64,000 nucleotides of DNA from Arthrobacter sp. OY3WO11 (GTDB lineage: Bacteria; Actinomycetota; Actinomycetes; Actinomycetales; Micrococcaceae), in contig NZ_LWLP01000001.1 of assembly GCF_001641125.1 (NCBI RefSeq), positions 3,971,828-4,035,827 on the forward strand. The letters are read 5' to 3'. A program made the position numbers and the translations under genes. Below are positions 1 to 6,707 of this stretch, piece after piece; position 1 is the first letter of the stretch, and each line of letters starts with the position of its first letter. The notes beneath the pieces are model-generated. The model was not told where the DNA came from. It ran no database searches and worked only from the letters and a program-made list of their open reading frames with translations.

Positions 1-167
1 GTCCTGAAGTACAGGGCCCCTTCCGCCGGGACAAAGTTCACGGGGAAGATTTCCGGTGTTGTTCCGTTGATGACTGCCAGCCTGCCGATGTAGGAGGAGC
101 GCAGGTATTTCCAGCACTCCGCTTCTGGAAGGACTTCAGTTTTGGGTCCCGACGGTGAGTTCTCCAT
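1..167 (-). CDS. pyridoxamine 5'-phosphate oxidase-like flavin-binding protein (partial)
   Basis: The first 55 codons of a minus-strand gene that continues past the left edge of the window. The visible start is MENSPSGPKTEVLPEAECWK, followed by YLRSSYIGRLAVINGTTPEI and a FPVNFVP stretch. The pattern Cys/Leu-x(4)-IGRLA ... PVNF is typical of the FMN-binding split-barrel (PNPOx-like) proteins common in actinobacteria, which often act as small flavin or F420 reductases or as nitroimidazole-resistance-like proteins. The substrate cannot be told from this piece. The ATG at 167 is the only credible start. No partner gene is visible upstream; the next gene on the same strand starts some 730 bases away at 894. 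Confidence 0.7.
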   Translation of the reverse strand, partial: MENSPSGPKTEVLPEAECWKYLRSSYIGRLAVINGTTPEIFPVNFVPAEGALYFR

Positions 168-234
168 GGCCCGAAGTCTAGGCCTCCGGGAGCCGGGGCG
201 AGTAGGGCCTTCCTTCCCATGAGCTAAAGTCCGC

Positions 235-894
235 TCAGCTCGCTTGCCCCGGCGGACGGATAATCCTGCGCTGGGTGGCGGCGGCGATGGCTGCCGTCCT
301 GTTGTCCACTCCGAGCTTCCCGTAAATGTGGACCAGGTGCGTTTTGACCGTGGCCTCCGAGATGAACACCTGTTTTGCGATGGCGCGGTTGGACAGCCCG
401 GTGGCCAGCAGTTCCAGCAGCTGGACCTCCCGCGGTGTGAGCGAGGTGCCAGGGTTGGTGATGCGGTTCATGAGCAGGGCGGCGGCCTTCGGTGCCAGGA
501 CCGTCTCCCCCGCAGCCGCGGCGAACACGGCCTGACGAATCTGTTCCGGAGGCGCGTCCTTGAGCATGTAGCCGCTGGCGCCTGCCTCTACGGCGGCGAG
601 GATATCGGCATCGGTGTCGTAGGTGGTCAGGATAAGGACGGGCGGCGGCGCAGCCAGCTTCCGGATCGCGGCGGTGGCCGCCACCCCGTCCATGCCCGCA
701 CCCATTTGCAGGTCCATCAACACCACGTCCACCCCTTCGCCCAGGACCGCCAGCCGCGAGAGTTCCCTCAGGGCGGCTTTGCCGTCCGCAGCATCAGCGG
801 CGATGGAGATGCCCTCGAACTCGGTGAGCATGGCCCTCAGCCCGGCCCGGACCACCGGATGATCGTCCACCAGCAGGACGCGCACGTCAGTCAC
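235..894 (-). CDS. NarL/LuxR-family response regulator
   Basis: A 219-residue two-domain response regulator. The N-terminal receiver has the acidic pair in VDDHPVVRAGL, the phospho-acceptor Asp near residue 61 (VVLMDLQ), and the switch Thr and Lys in LILTTYD and YMLKDAP. The C-terminal LuxR helix-turn-helix begins at LTPREVQLLELLATGLSNRA. The GTG at 894 is preferred because GGAGG lies 7 bases upstream and the gene then overlaps the kinase stop by 8 bases, a translational-coupling arrangement. An ATG seven codons earlier (915) is possible. The protein should be phosphorylated by the kinase at 887-2257 and probably acts on the divergent ABC genes. Signal unknown. Confidence 0.93.
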   Translation of the reverse strand: MTDVRVLLVDDHPVVRAGLRAMLTEFEGISIAADAADGKAALRELSRLAVLGEGVDVVLMDLQMGAGMDGVAATAAIRKLAAPPPVLILTTYDTDADILAAVEAGASGYMLKDAPPEQIRQAVFAAAAGETVLAPKAAALLMNRITNPGTSLTPREVQLLELLATGLSNRAIAKQVFISEATVKTHLVHIYGKLGVDNRTAAIAAATQRRIIRPPGQAS

Positions 895-2257
895 GGGCGC
901 CTCCAGCGGAATCATCGAGCGGCAGCCGGATGGCCACCACGGTCCCTTCGCCCGGGGCGGTCTCCAGCTCCAGGGAACCGCTGAGGGCCTCTACCCTTTC
1001 CCGCAGCGAACGGAGGCCGAATCCGCTGCCGTCCGTGCCGCCGTCGTGCCCGGTCCCGGAGGCGCGCGTCCCGGCGGCGGGCGTCCCGGCGGCGGGCGGC
1101 GCGTCAAAGCCCACGCCGTCGTCGTAAATGTCCATGGTGACTTCCGTGCCCAGGAAGGTGAGCGTGACCACGGCGTTGCCGGCATGGGCGTGATCGCGGA
1201 CGTTGGCAAGGCTCGCCTGGGCCGCGCGGAGCAGCGTCACCTGGTGCGGTTGCGGCAGCTCGGCAGGTTCACCATCCACCTCCAGCCGGCAGCGCAGCGC
1301 CGCTCCCGCAGCCGCGGCGCTCGATTCGGTCCCTCCGCAGAGCCGGCGGAGGGCCTCCACCAGCGTGCTGTCGTGCAGCTGCGGAGAGGACAGGCCGCGG
1401 ACAAAGTTCCGCGCTTCGGCCAGGTTGTCCGCCGCCGTCTGTTGCATCAGCGCCACCCGCGACGCTGCGGTGGCCGGATCCCCGTGGGCCAGCGACTGCT
1501 CGGCCGCCCGTCCAAGCAGCACGATGCTGGACAGGCCCTGGGCCAGGGTGTCGTGAATTTCCCGGGCCAGCCGCTCCCGCTCGGCCAGCACTCCGGCCCC
1601 ATGCTGGGACGCCGCCAGTTCCTGGCGGGTGCGGCGCAGTTCATCCGCGGCCTGCCGCTGGTTCTCCGCCTCCCGGTACAGCGCAACGTAGGCAAGGCCG
1701 GTGATGACGGCGAAGGCGGCGCCAAACAGCGGGCCGACGACGGCGGCCGCGTGCGGGACCGGTTCACCGCTGGCAGACCATTGGGAGGCGATGACCGCGG
1801 TGGTCATGAGTGCGATGGCCAGCAGCGCGGGACGCCTGGGCAGCAGGTGCAGGTGCAGGAAAAACAGGGGGAACGCCAGCCAGGCAAAGTCGGCACTGCC
1901 CACCAGCAGGAGGCCCCAGAGCGCCGTCACGGCCGCCAGCCATGGGAGTCCGTAGCGGCGGGGGTTAAACCGGATCCGGCCCGCGGCATGGCGGTGTTCC
2001 AGGACGGTCCCGGTGAGGTACACCGCCGCCAGGACGAGCGCCAGGCCCGCCCAGAGGAACGGGAAGGAGCCCCGGGAACCTGGGGCCAGCAGCCGGACCA
2101 CGCCCACCACCAGCAGGGCTGCGAACCCGGTGTGGAGCGTCACCCTCAGCACCCGCAGGATCGCTTCCGAGGACGCCGTCTCCACAGCACTCAGGGGGTC
2201 CTTGGGCGCGTGGGCGCCGGGTCCGCCGGAAGCGTGCAGGGCAGGGGTGGCGGACAT
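887..2257 (-). CDS. NarL-type (HisKA_3) sensor histidine kinase
   Basis: A 456-residue membrane sensor kinase. Residues about 35-195 hold five or six hydrophobic segments with almost no extracytoplasmic domain, so it probably senses the membrane itself or a membrane-active compound. A short coiled-coil leads to the dimerisation helix LAREIHDTLAQGLSS, with the phospho-acceptor His near 235. The ATPase domain shows the N-box (ASLANVRDHAHAG), DDGVGFD and GFGLRSLRERV. A low-complexity insert rich in Pro/Ala/Gly/Thr sits inside the ATP lid and is encoded by a short tandem repeat near 1066-1101. The gene is coupled to the regulator behind it and divergent from an ABC exporter, as in bacitracin-type stress modules. 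Confidence 0.92.
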   Translation of the reverse strand: MSATPALHASGGPGAHAPKDPLSAVETASSEAILRVLRVTLHTGFAALLVVGVVRLLAPGSRGSFPFLWAGLALVLAAVYLTGTVLEHRHAAGRIRFNPRRYGLPWLAAVTALWGLLLVGSADFAWLAFPLFFLHLHLLPRRPALLAIALMTTAVIASQWSASGEPVPHAAAVVGPLFGAAFAVITGLAYVALYREAENQRQAADELRRTRQELAASQHGAGVLAERERLAREIHDTLAQGLSSIVLLGRAAEQSLAHGDPATAASRVALMQQTAADNLAEARNFVRGLSSPQLHDSTLVEALRRLCGGTESSAAAAGAALRCRLEVDGEPAELPQPHQVTLLRAAQASLANVRDHAHAGNAVVTLTFLGTEVTMDIYDDGVGFDAPPAAGTPAAGTRASGTGHDGGTDGSGFGLRSLRERVEALSGSLELETAPGEGTVVAIRLPLDDSAGGARD

Positions 2258-2288
2258 TCCACCAGCTTATGCGGGCCCGGCCAGCGGC

Positions 2289-2310
2289 GGGTCAATCAAA
2301 AGGTTGACCC
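2289..2310. promoter_or_regulatory. inverted repeat operator between kinase and ABC genes
   Basis: A perfect 7-bp inverted repeat, GGGTCAA then 8 bases then TTGACCC, lies in the 168-bp divergent region between the kinase start (2257) and the permease start (2426). NarL-type regulators bind short inverted repeats of this kind. It is the obvious candidate site for the regulator at 235-894 to control its own operon and the exporter. This is inferred from position and symmetry only. Confidence 0.45.
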
Positions 2311-2425
2311 CGGGCTCCACCTTTCATCCCTGGCCTATCAACTGCCCGCCCGATGGACCGCGGACGGGCGGACGGGACAGTGGATGGAGACCTTATCCAC
2401 TGGGACCAACCGAGAGAAGAACAAC

Positions 2426-3532
2426 GTGTTTCTGGCAATCCGCGACATCCGTTTCGCCAAGGGCCGGTTCGCCATGATGGGCGGAGTGGTAGCCCTGATT
2501 ACCCTGCTCCTCGTTATGCTGTCCGGCCTGACCGCCGGGCTGGCCGAACAGTCAACCTCCGCGATCGGAAAGCTGGGGGCTGCTGCCGCTGCGCCGGTGG
2601 ACACCGTGGTGTTCGGTGCCCCCGGCTCCGGCACGCCCAAGGCCTCCTATACGGAAAGCTCCGTGACGGCAGCCCAGGCGGAGAGCTGGCGGAACCGGCC
2701 CGGTGTCCGCGCTGCCGAGCCGGTGGGGATCACCCAGACCCGTGCCCAGGGCGCGGGCTCCGGTTCGGGCACCGCCAATGTGGCCGTGTTCGGGGTGGCT
2801 CCCGGCAGCGGGCTGGCGCCTGTGGACGTTTCTGCCGGCACCGCGGTGGTGGGCGCCTCCGTGGCCGAAGCCCTGTCCCTGGAGCAGGGGGACGCGGTGG
2901 CCATCAGCGGGGTGGAACTCGCCGTAGCCGCGGTTGTTGAGGACCAGTGGTACGCCCACACCAGCGTTGTGTGGACGGCGCTTCCTGCCTGGTCCAGGCT
3001 GGCCCACGTGTCCGACGGCGGCCAGCTGGCTACCGTAGTTGCCGTCACCTACCAGGACGGCGCGGCAGTTGATAAGGCCGCCGCGGATGCCGCAGCCAAT
3101 ACGGTGAGTGCTTCACGTACAGAGTCCTTCCAGGCGCTGGGCTCGTTCAAGAGCGAGAACGGCTCGCTGACGCTGATGCAGGCCTTCCTCTACGGCATCT
3201 CATCCCTGGTGATTGTGGCGTTCCTGACCGTGTGGACCATCCAGCGGACCCGCGACATCGCCGTCCTCAAGGCCCTGGGAGCGCCCGGGTCCTACATCCT
3301 GCGGGACGCCATCACGCAGGCAGCCATTGTCCTGGTAGCCGGCGCCGGCCTGGGCGGGATCATCGGCGTCGCGGCCGGGCTGCTTGCCGCCCAGGCAGCC
3401 CCCTTCGTCCTCAGCCCTGCCACCACGCTGCTTCCCGTCGTCGGGATTATTGCCCTGGGGCTGGCCGGGGCAGCGCTGGCTGTCCGCCGCGCCACCAAAA
3501 TCGATGCCCTGCTGGCCCTCGGCGGGAACTGA
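2426..3532 (+). CDS. FtsX/MacB-type ABC transporter permease
   Basis: A 368-residue permease. One transmembrane segment lies at the N-terminus (GGVVALITLLLVMLSGLTAG), followed by an extracytoplasmic domain of about 190 residues, then three transmembrane helices at the C-terminus with the FtsX-like stretch TRDIAVLKALGAPGSYILRD. This is the single-permease, mechanotransmission-type arrangement (MacB/LolE class) rather than a classical importer. The GTG at 2426 is chosen because it begins the first cytoplasmic helix (VFLAIRDIRFAKGRF) and follows GAGAGAAG; an ATG 14 codons upstream is an alternative. It pairs with the ATPase at 3572, 39 bases downstream. Likely role: lipid, peptide or antibiotic extrusion. 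Substrate unknown. Confidence 0.88.
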   Translation: MFLAIRDIRFAKGRFAMMGGVVALITLLLVMLSGLTAGLAEQSTSAIGKLGAAAAAPVDTVVFGAPGSGTPKASYTESSVTAAQAESWRNRPGVRAAEPVGITQTRAQGAGSGSGTANVAVFGVAPGSGLAPVDVSAGTAVVGASVAEALSLEQGDAVAISGVELAVAAVVEDQWYAHTSVVWTALPAWSRLAHVSDGGQLATVVAVTYQDGAAVDKAAADAAANTVSASRTESFQALGSFKSENGSLTLMQAFLYGISSLVIVAFLTVWTIQRTRDIAVLKALGAPGSYILRDAITQAAIVLVAGAGLGGIIGVAAGLLAAQAAPFVLSPATTLLPVVGIIALGLAGAALAVRRATKIDALLALGGN

Positions 3533-3571
3533 CACCCCGCCCCCCGTCTCCAATCCTGTGAAAGGAACACG

Positions 3572-4279
3572 ATGTCTGCCTACTCCACCCCTGCTCCCCT
3601 GGAACTGCTCAATGTCACCCTCGAATACCCGGATGGAGGCGGCACCACCACTGCTTTGGACCGCGTCAGCCTGGCAGTCCCGGCCGGGCAGGTGGTGTCA
3701 CTCGTCGGACCGTCCGGCTCGGGAAAGTCGAGCCTTCTTGCCGCGGCGGCCACCCTGGTCCGCCCCACCAGCGGGCAGGTCATCATCGATGGCACTGACA
3801 CGACCGGCCTTCGGGACAAGGCGCTCACGGCACTGCGGCGCAGCAAGGTGGGCATCATCTTCCAGCAGCCCAACCTGCTCCCGTCCCTCACGGCTGCCGA
3901 ACAGCTCATCATCGGCGACCACCTCCGCGGAAAGCCCGTGAAGGCCGCCCGGAAGAAGGCCGCCGGACTCCTTGACGTCGTCGGCCTGTCCGCGAGCGCC
4001 GGGAAGCTCCCCCACCAGCTCTCCGGCGGGCAGCGGCAGCGGGTCAACATCGCCAGGGCCCTGATGGGGAATCCGAAGCTTTTGCTCGTGGATGAGCCGA
4101 CGGCGGCACTGGACCACGAGCGCAGCGCCTCGATTATCCGGCTGCTGTGCCAGGTGACCGCCGAGTTCAACGTGGGCACGGTGCTGGTCACGCATGACAC
4201 GGAGTTTGTTCCGTTGACAGATGCGGTGGCCACCATGCGGGACGGTGCGCTCACTGCCCCGGTGCTGACCGGCGCCTGA
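3572..4279 (+). CDS. ABC transporter ATP-binding protein (MacB/LolD type)
   Basis: A 235-residue ATPase. It has Walker A GPSGSGKSS near residues 46-54, a Q-loop (IIFQQPNLLPSL), the signature LSGGQRQR, Walker B LLLVDEPTAALD and the H-loop in LVTHD. Length and motifs fit the MacB/LolD subfamily, which works with FtsX-type permeases like the one just upstream. A Shine-Dalgarno-like GAAAGGAA precedes the ATG. Together with the permease it forms a complete transporter under the likely control of the divergent two-component system. Confidence 0.93.
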   Translation: MSAYSTPAPLELLNVTLEYPDGGGTTTALDRVSLAVPAGQVVSLVGPSGSGKSSLLAAAATLVRPTSGQVIIDGTDTTGLRDKALTALRRSKVGIIFQQPNLLPSLTAAEQLIIGDHLRGKPVKAARKKAAGLLDVVGLSASAGKLPHQLSGGQRQRVNIARALMGNPKLLLVDEPTAALDHERSASIIRLLCQVTAEFNVGTVLVTHDTEFVPLTDAVATMRDGALTAPVLTGA

Positions 4280-4298
4280 GGCATGTCCCGCCGTCGCC

Positions 4299-5054
4299 CT
4301 ATCTCCCGAGGTGATGGATGGTGAAGGCGGCCAGAAACCCGACGGAGGCCGTCAGGCCCGTGAGGTTGTGGTGCTCCTCGAAGGCCTCCGGAATCATGGT
4401 GTCCGCCAGCATGGCCAGGATTCCTCCAGCGGCGATGGCGGTAATAAAGGCCACCACACTGCCCGGAGCGTTCTCCAGCGCCACGTACCCGATCAGCGAG
4501 GCCACCCCGCAGAGCAGCGCGATGCCGCCCCACAAACCGAAAACATAGCGGGCGCTCCTGCCGGCTTTCTTCATGCCGGCGCTTCCCGAGAGGCCCTCGG
4601 GGACGTTGGAGATGAAGACGGCGGCCATCATTGCCGGGCTGACGGCGCCACCTGCCAGCAGTCCTATGCCAAGGACAACGGACTCCGGCACCCCGTCCAG
4701 CAGCGCACCCACGGCAATGGCACTGCCGCTGCCCGGGCTGTCGGATTCGGAAGGCTGCTGGTTGCCGGAACGTTTGCGGTGCTTGGCGCCCGCCCGGGAC
4801 AGCATCGTGTTCGCCCCCACATACACCACAGCGCCTGCCAGGAACCCGGCCACTGTAGGCCACAGCCCGCCGCCCTCCACGGCCTCGTTCACCAGCTCGA
4901 ACGCCAGGGCGGAGATCAGCACACCCGCGCCGAAGGACATGATCGAGGAAACCAGCTTGGCCGGCAGATTCCAGCGCCATGACAATGCCGCGCCGAGGAC
5001 CAAGGCAGCTCCTGCCACGGTTCCCCACACTAAAGCCTGCAACCACAACGGCAT
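4299..5054 (-). CDS. ZIP-family metal transporter
   Basis: A 251-residue polytopic protein with about eight hydrophobic segments. The metal-binding helices of the ZIP family are recognisable: VGALLDGVPESVVLGIGL and FISNVPEGLSGSAGM in the middle, and ADTMIPEAFEEHHNLTGLT near the C-terminus. The loop between helices 3 and 4 (GAKHRKRSGNQQPSESDSPG) is short and not His-rich. Such proteins usually import Zn(2+) or other divalent ions. The ATG at 5054 begins directly at the first membrane helix (PLWLQALVWGTVAG) and has GGGAAG upstream; longer reading frames upstream have no membrane-protein character. It ends 19 bases from the convergent ABC ATPase gene. Confidence 0.85.
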   Translation of the reverse strand: MPLWLQALVWGTVAGAALVLGAALSWRWNLPAKLVSSIMSFGAGVLISALAFELVNEAVEGGGLWPTVAGFLAGAVVYVGANTMLSRAGAKHRKRSGNQQPSESDSPGSGSAIAVGALLDGVPESVVLGIGLLAGGAVSPAMMAAVFISNVPEGLSGSAGMKKAGRSARYVFGLWGGIALLCGVASLIGYVALENAPGSVVAFITAIAAGGILAMLADTMIPEAFEEHHNLTGLTASVGFLAAFTIHHLGR

Positions 5055-5265
5055 GTGCACCGCTTCCCGGCTCCCCAGCGGAAGCCAACCGACCTGAACC
5101 CGGGCCCCTGCCTGCCCGGAGCAGGTGAGCGCTAAACAGCCAGAGTAGTAGAACCCCTCCCGGCGCCAGGAATTGATCTGATCTTGCGGCAAACCTTGCC
5201 GTGCCCTGAAGTTGCGGGTCCACGCTGGAGCCATGGACCGACCAGCTTGTGGGGAGCAGGAAACA

Positions 5266-5742
5266 ATGGGAAACAGAACAGCTTTGGACGGGGAAGTCAC
5301 CGCCGTGGACGGCGTGCTCACGGACCAGCATCCGCTCGACTTCTACGCCCTGGGGCTGGCCGGCTGCATCGACCGGCTCACGGCCCCCCTCCGCCACCGG
5401 GGAACCACTGTCCGCTGGGACACTCCGCACTGGGGCATCGAGATTAATAAGGACTGCGCGTCCCTGCTCTACCAATCGGCACGCGAGGCCCTGAGCAACG
5501 TCTACAAACACTCCGGGGCATCGCACCTGACCGTCCAGCTCGCCGCCGTGGACCATGGCATCCGCCTGGTAGTGGCCGACGACGGCACGGGCTTTGACAG
5601 TGAAGCCGCCACCTGCGGGCGTCACCACGGCTACGGCCTCCGGCTCATGTCAGTGGCCGTCCATGAGGCCGGCGGCACCGTGGACATCCGCTCAACCCCC
5701 GGGCAGGGCACCAGCGTGACGGTAACCCTGCCACTGGACTAA
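5266..5742 (+). CDS. orphan histidine-kinase-like ATPase domain protein
   Basis: A 158-residue protein that is nearly all HATPase_c domain of the NarL-kinase type. It has an N-box (REALSNVYKHSGASHLTV), the G1 box VVADDGTGFDSE, the G2 box GYGLRLMSVAVHEAGG and a terminal GQGTSVTVTLPLD. It has no sensor, no membrane segment and no phospho-acceptor His helix; only about 55 residues precede the ATPase. The ATG at 5266 follows GGAGCAGGAAAC, though an ATG 11 codons upstream is in frame. It stands alone with no response regulator. It may be a decayed kinase, a free-standing ATPase that works with another kinase, or an anti-sigma-like protein. Function unknown. Confidence 0.75.
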   Translation: MGNRTALDGEVTAVDGVLTDQHPLDFYALGLAGCIDRLTAPLRHRGTTVRWDTPHWGIEINKDCASLLYQSAREALSNVYKHSGASHLTVQLAAVDHGIRLVVADDGTGFDSEAATCGRHHGYGLRLMSVAVHEAGGTVDIRSTPGQGTSVTVTLPLD

Positions 5743-5747
5743 GGCTC

Positions 5748-5780
5748 GGATGCCCGCCGTTGCTGGGACGGCGGGCATCC
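5748..5780. terminator. bidirectional hairpin terminator
   Basis: A perfect 13-bp stem (GGATGCCCGCCGT / ACGGCGGGCATCC) with a 7-base loop starts 5 bases after the stop of the ATPase-domain gene and ends 8 bases before the stop of the convergent FMN reductase gene. There is no long T-run, but placement between convergent stops supports a shared terminator. Confidence 0.75.
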
Positions 5781-5788
5781 GGAAAACC

Positions 5789-6400
5789 CTAACGGGTCAG
5801 CTTGGCCGTGTCGGGCTCAAGGTCGCCGATGTGGCCCGGCGCGTTGGCCGCCAGGACCCGCTGGACGAAGGCGCAGTACTCCTCCATGTAGTGGCGCAGG
5901 AACTTGGCGGTGCCCTCATTCTTGACCTCTCCGTCGTCGCCGAATACGGCGGCATCGAAGTGGATGTAAGCCTCGGGTGCGTTGAGCTGCGGCGCGTCCA
6001 GGAAGCTCAGGACGCTTCGCATGGACGACTGCATCACCGCGGTACCGATACTTCCCACGGAAGCACCGATGATTCCGGTGGGTTTGCGGGCAAAGGAGTT
6101 GCTTCCCCAGGGCCGGGAGCCCCAGTCAATGGCGTTCTTGAGTGCCCCGGGAATGGAGCGGTTGTATTCCGGGGACACGAACAGGAGTCCGTCTGCCGCC
6201 TCGATGGCTTCCTTGAGGGCGCGGCCTTCCGGCGGGAAGTCGGCGTCGTAGTCGTAGCTGTAGAGGGGGAGGTCCTTGATGGGGATCTCTGTGAACTCGA
6301 GGTCCTCGGGAGCGAGTTTGATCAATGCCTTGGCCAGGACCCTGTTGATGGAGCCGGTTGCCAGGCTCCCCACGAAGTAGCCGATTTTGTACGGTGCCAT
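5789..6400 (-). CDS. NADPH-dependent FMN reductase family protein
   Basis: A 203-residue flavodoxin-fold reductase. The FMN phosphate loop GSLATGSINRVLAKAL is near the N-terminus, the family motif SPEYNRSIPGALKNAIDW in the middle, and GIIGASVGSIGTAVMQ after it. These proteins use NAD(P)H to reduce FMN, quinones, chromate or azo compounds. The ATG at 6400 is preceded by GGAAGGAAC at good spacing; longer in-frame extensions lack flavoprotein character. No clear operon partner. The physiological acceptor is not evident. Confidence 0.9.
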   Translation of the reverse strand: MAPYKIGYFVGSLATGSINRVLAKALIKLAPEDLEFTEIPIKDLPLYSYDYDADFPPEGRALKEAIEAADGLLFVSPEYNRSIPGALKNAIDWGSRPWGSNSFARKPTGIIGASVGSIGTAVMQSSMRSVLSFLDAPQLNAPEAYIHFDAAVFGDDGEVKNEGTAKFLRHYMEEYCAFVQRVLAANAPGHIGDLEPDTAKLTR

Positions 6401-6707
6401 GAGTGTTCCTTCCAATAGCCGGTCTGCGCCGGCAGGCCATGTTTCCGGAATTAGTGCCGCCGCAGCCCAAGCGGCGGGTGGTGCCCACTGCACCCATCAG
6501 TCCAGCACAGAAGCCCCTGCACAGCCAGAGGGTTTCGGGGTGGCGCAGGGCTGATGTAGACCCTTCCGAATCCCGACCACCCCTTGCGGTCCTGCCCGGA
6601 CTCACCTATTTTGAAACGAATCAGAAACCGCTTTCCTGCGCGCGGGTCCTTCGCCTGCTGACGAGGGGCCGCGCCGAGCGGACGCGAAGACAACAGAATT
6701 GGATCAC
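6401..6707. other. intergenic promoter region
   Basis: A 307-base divergent region between the FMN reductase and the PL26 lyase gene. No convincing coding sequence was found. Two tandem LacI-like boxes lie near its right end (6612-6637); nothing else stands out. Confidence 0.6.
6612..6637. promoter_or_regulatory. tandem LacI-type operator-like boxes
   Basis: TGAAACGAATCA (6612-6623) abuts AGAAACCGCTTTCCT (6623-6637). Both resemble the CG-centred palindromes bound by LacI-family repressors (GAAA-N-CG-N-TTTC). A similar box lies at the promoter of the PL11 lyase gene (12700-12713), suggesting one sugar-responsive repressor for both. No LacI-family gene is present in the window. Confidence 0.45.

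Noticed and set aside
1046..2425. 460-codon upstream extension of the ABC permease frame
   Set aside because: The part before 2426 is antisense to the histidine kinase; the permease starts at its first membrane helix.
3580..5628. 682-codon minus-strand frame
   Set aside because: It overlaps the ABC ATPase and the orphan ATPase-domain gene, and runs in another frame through the ZIP gene. The translation shows no fold-like pattern.
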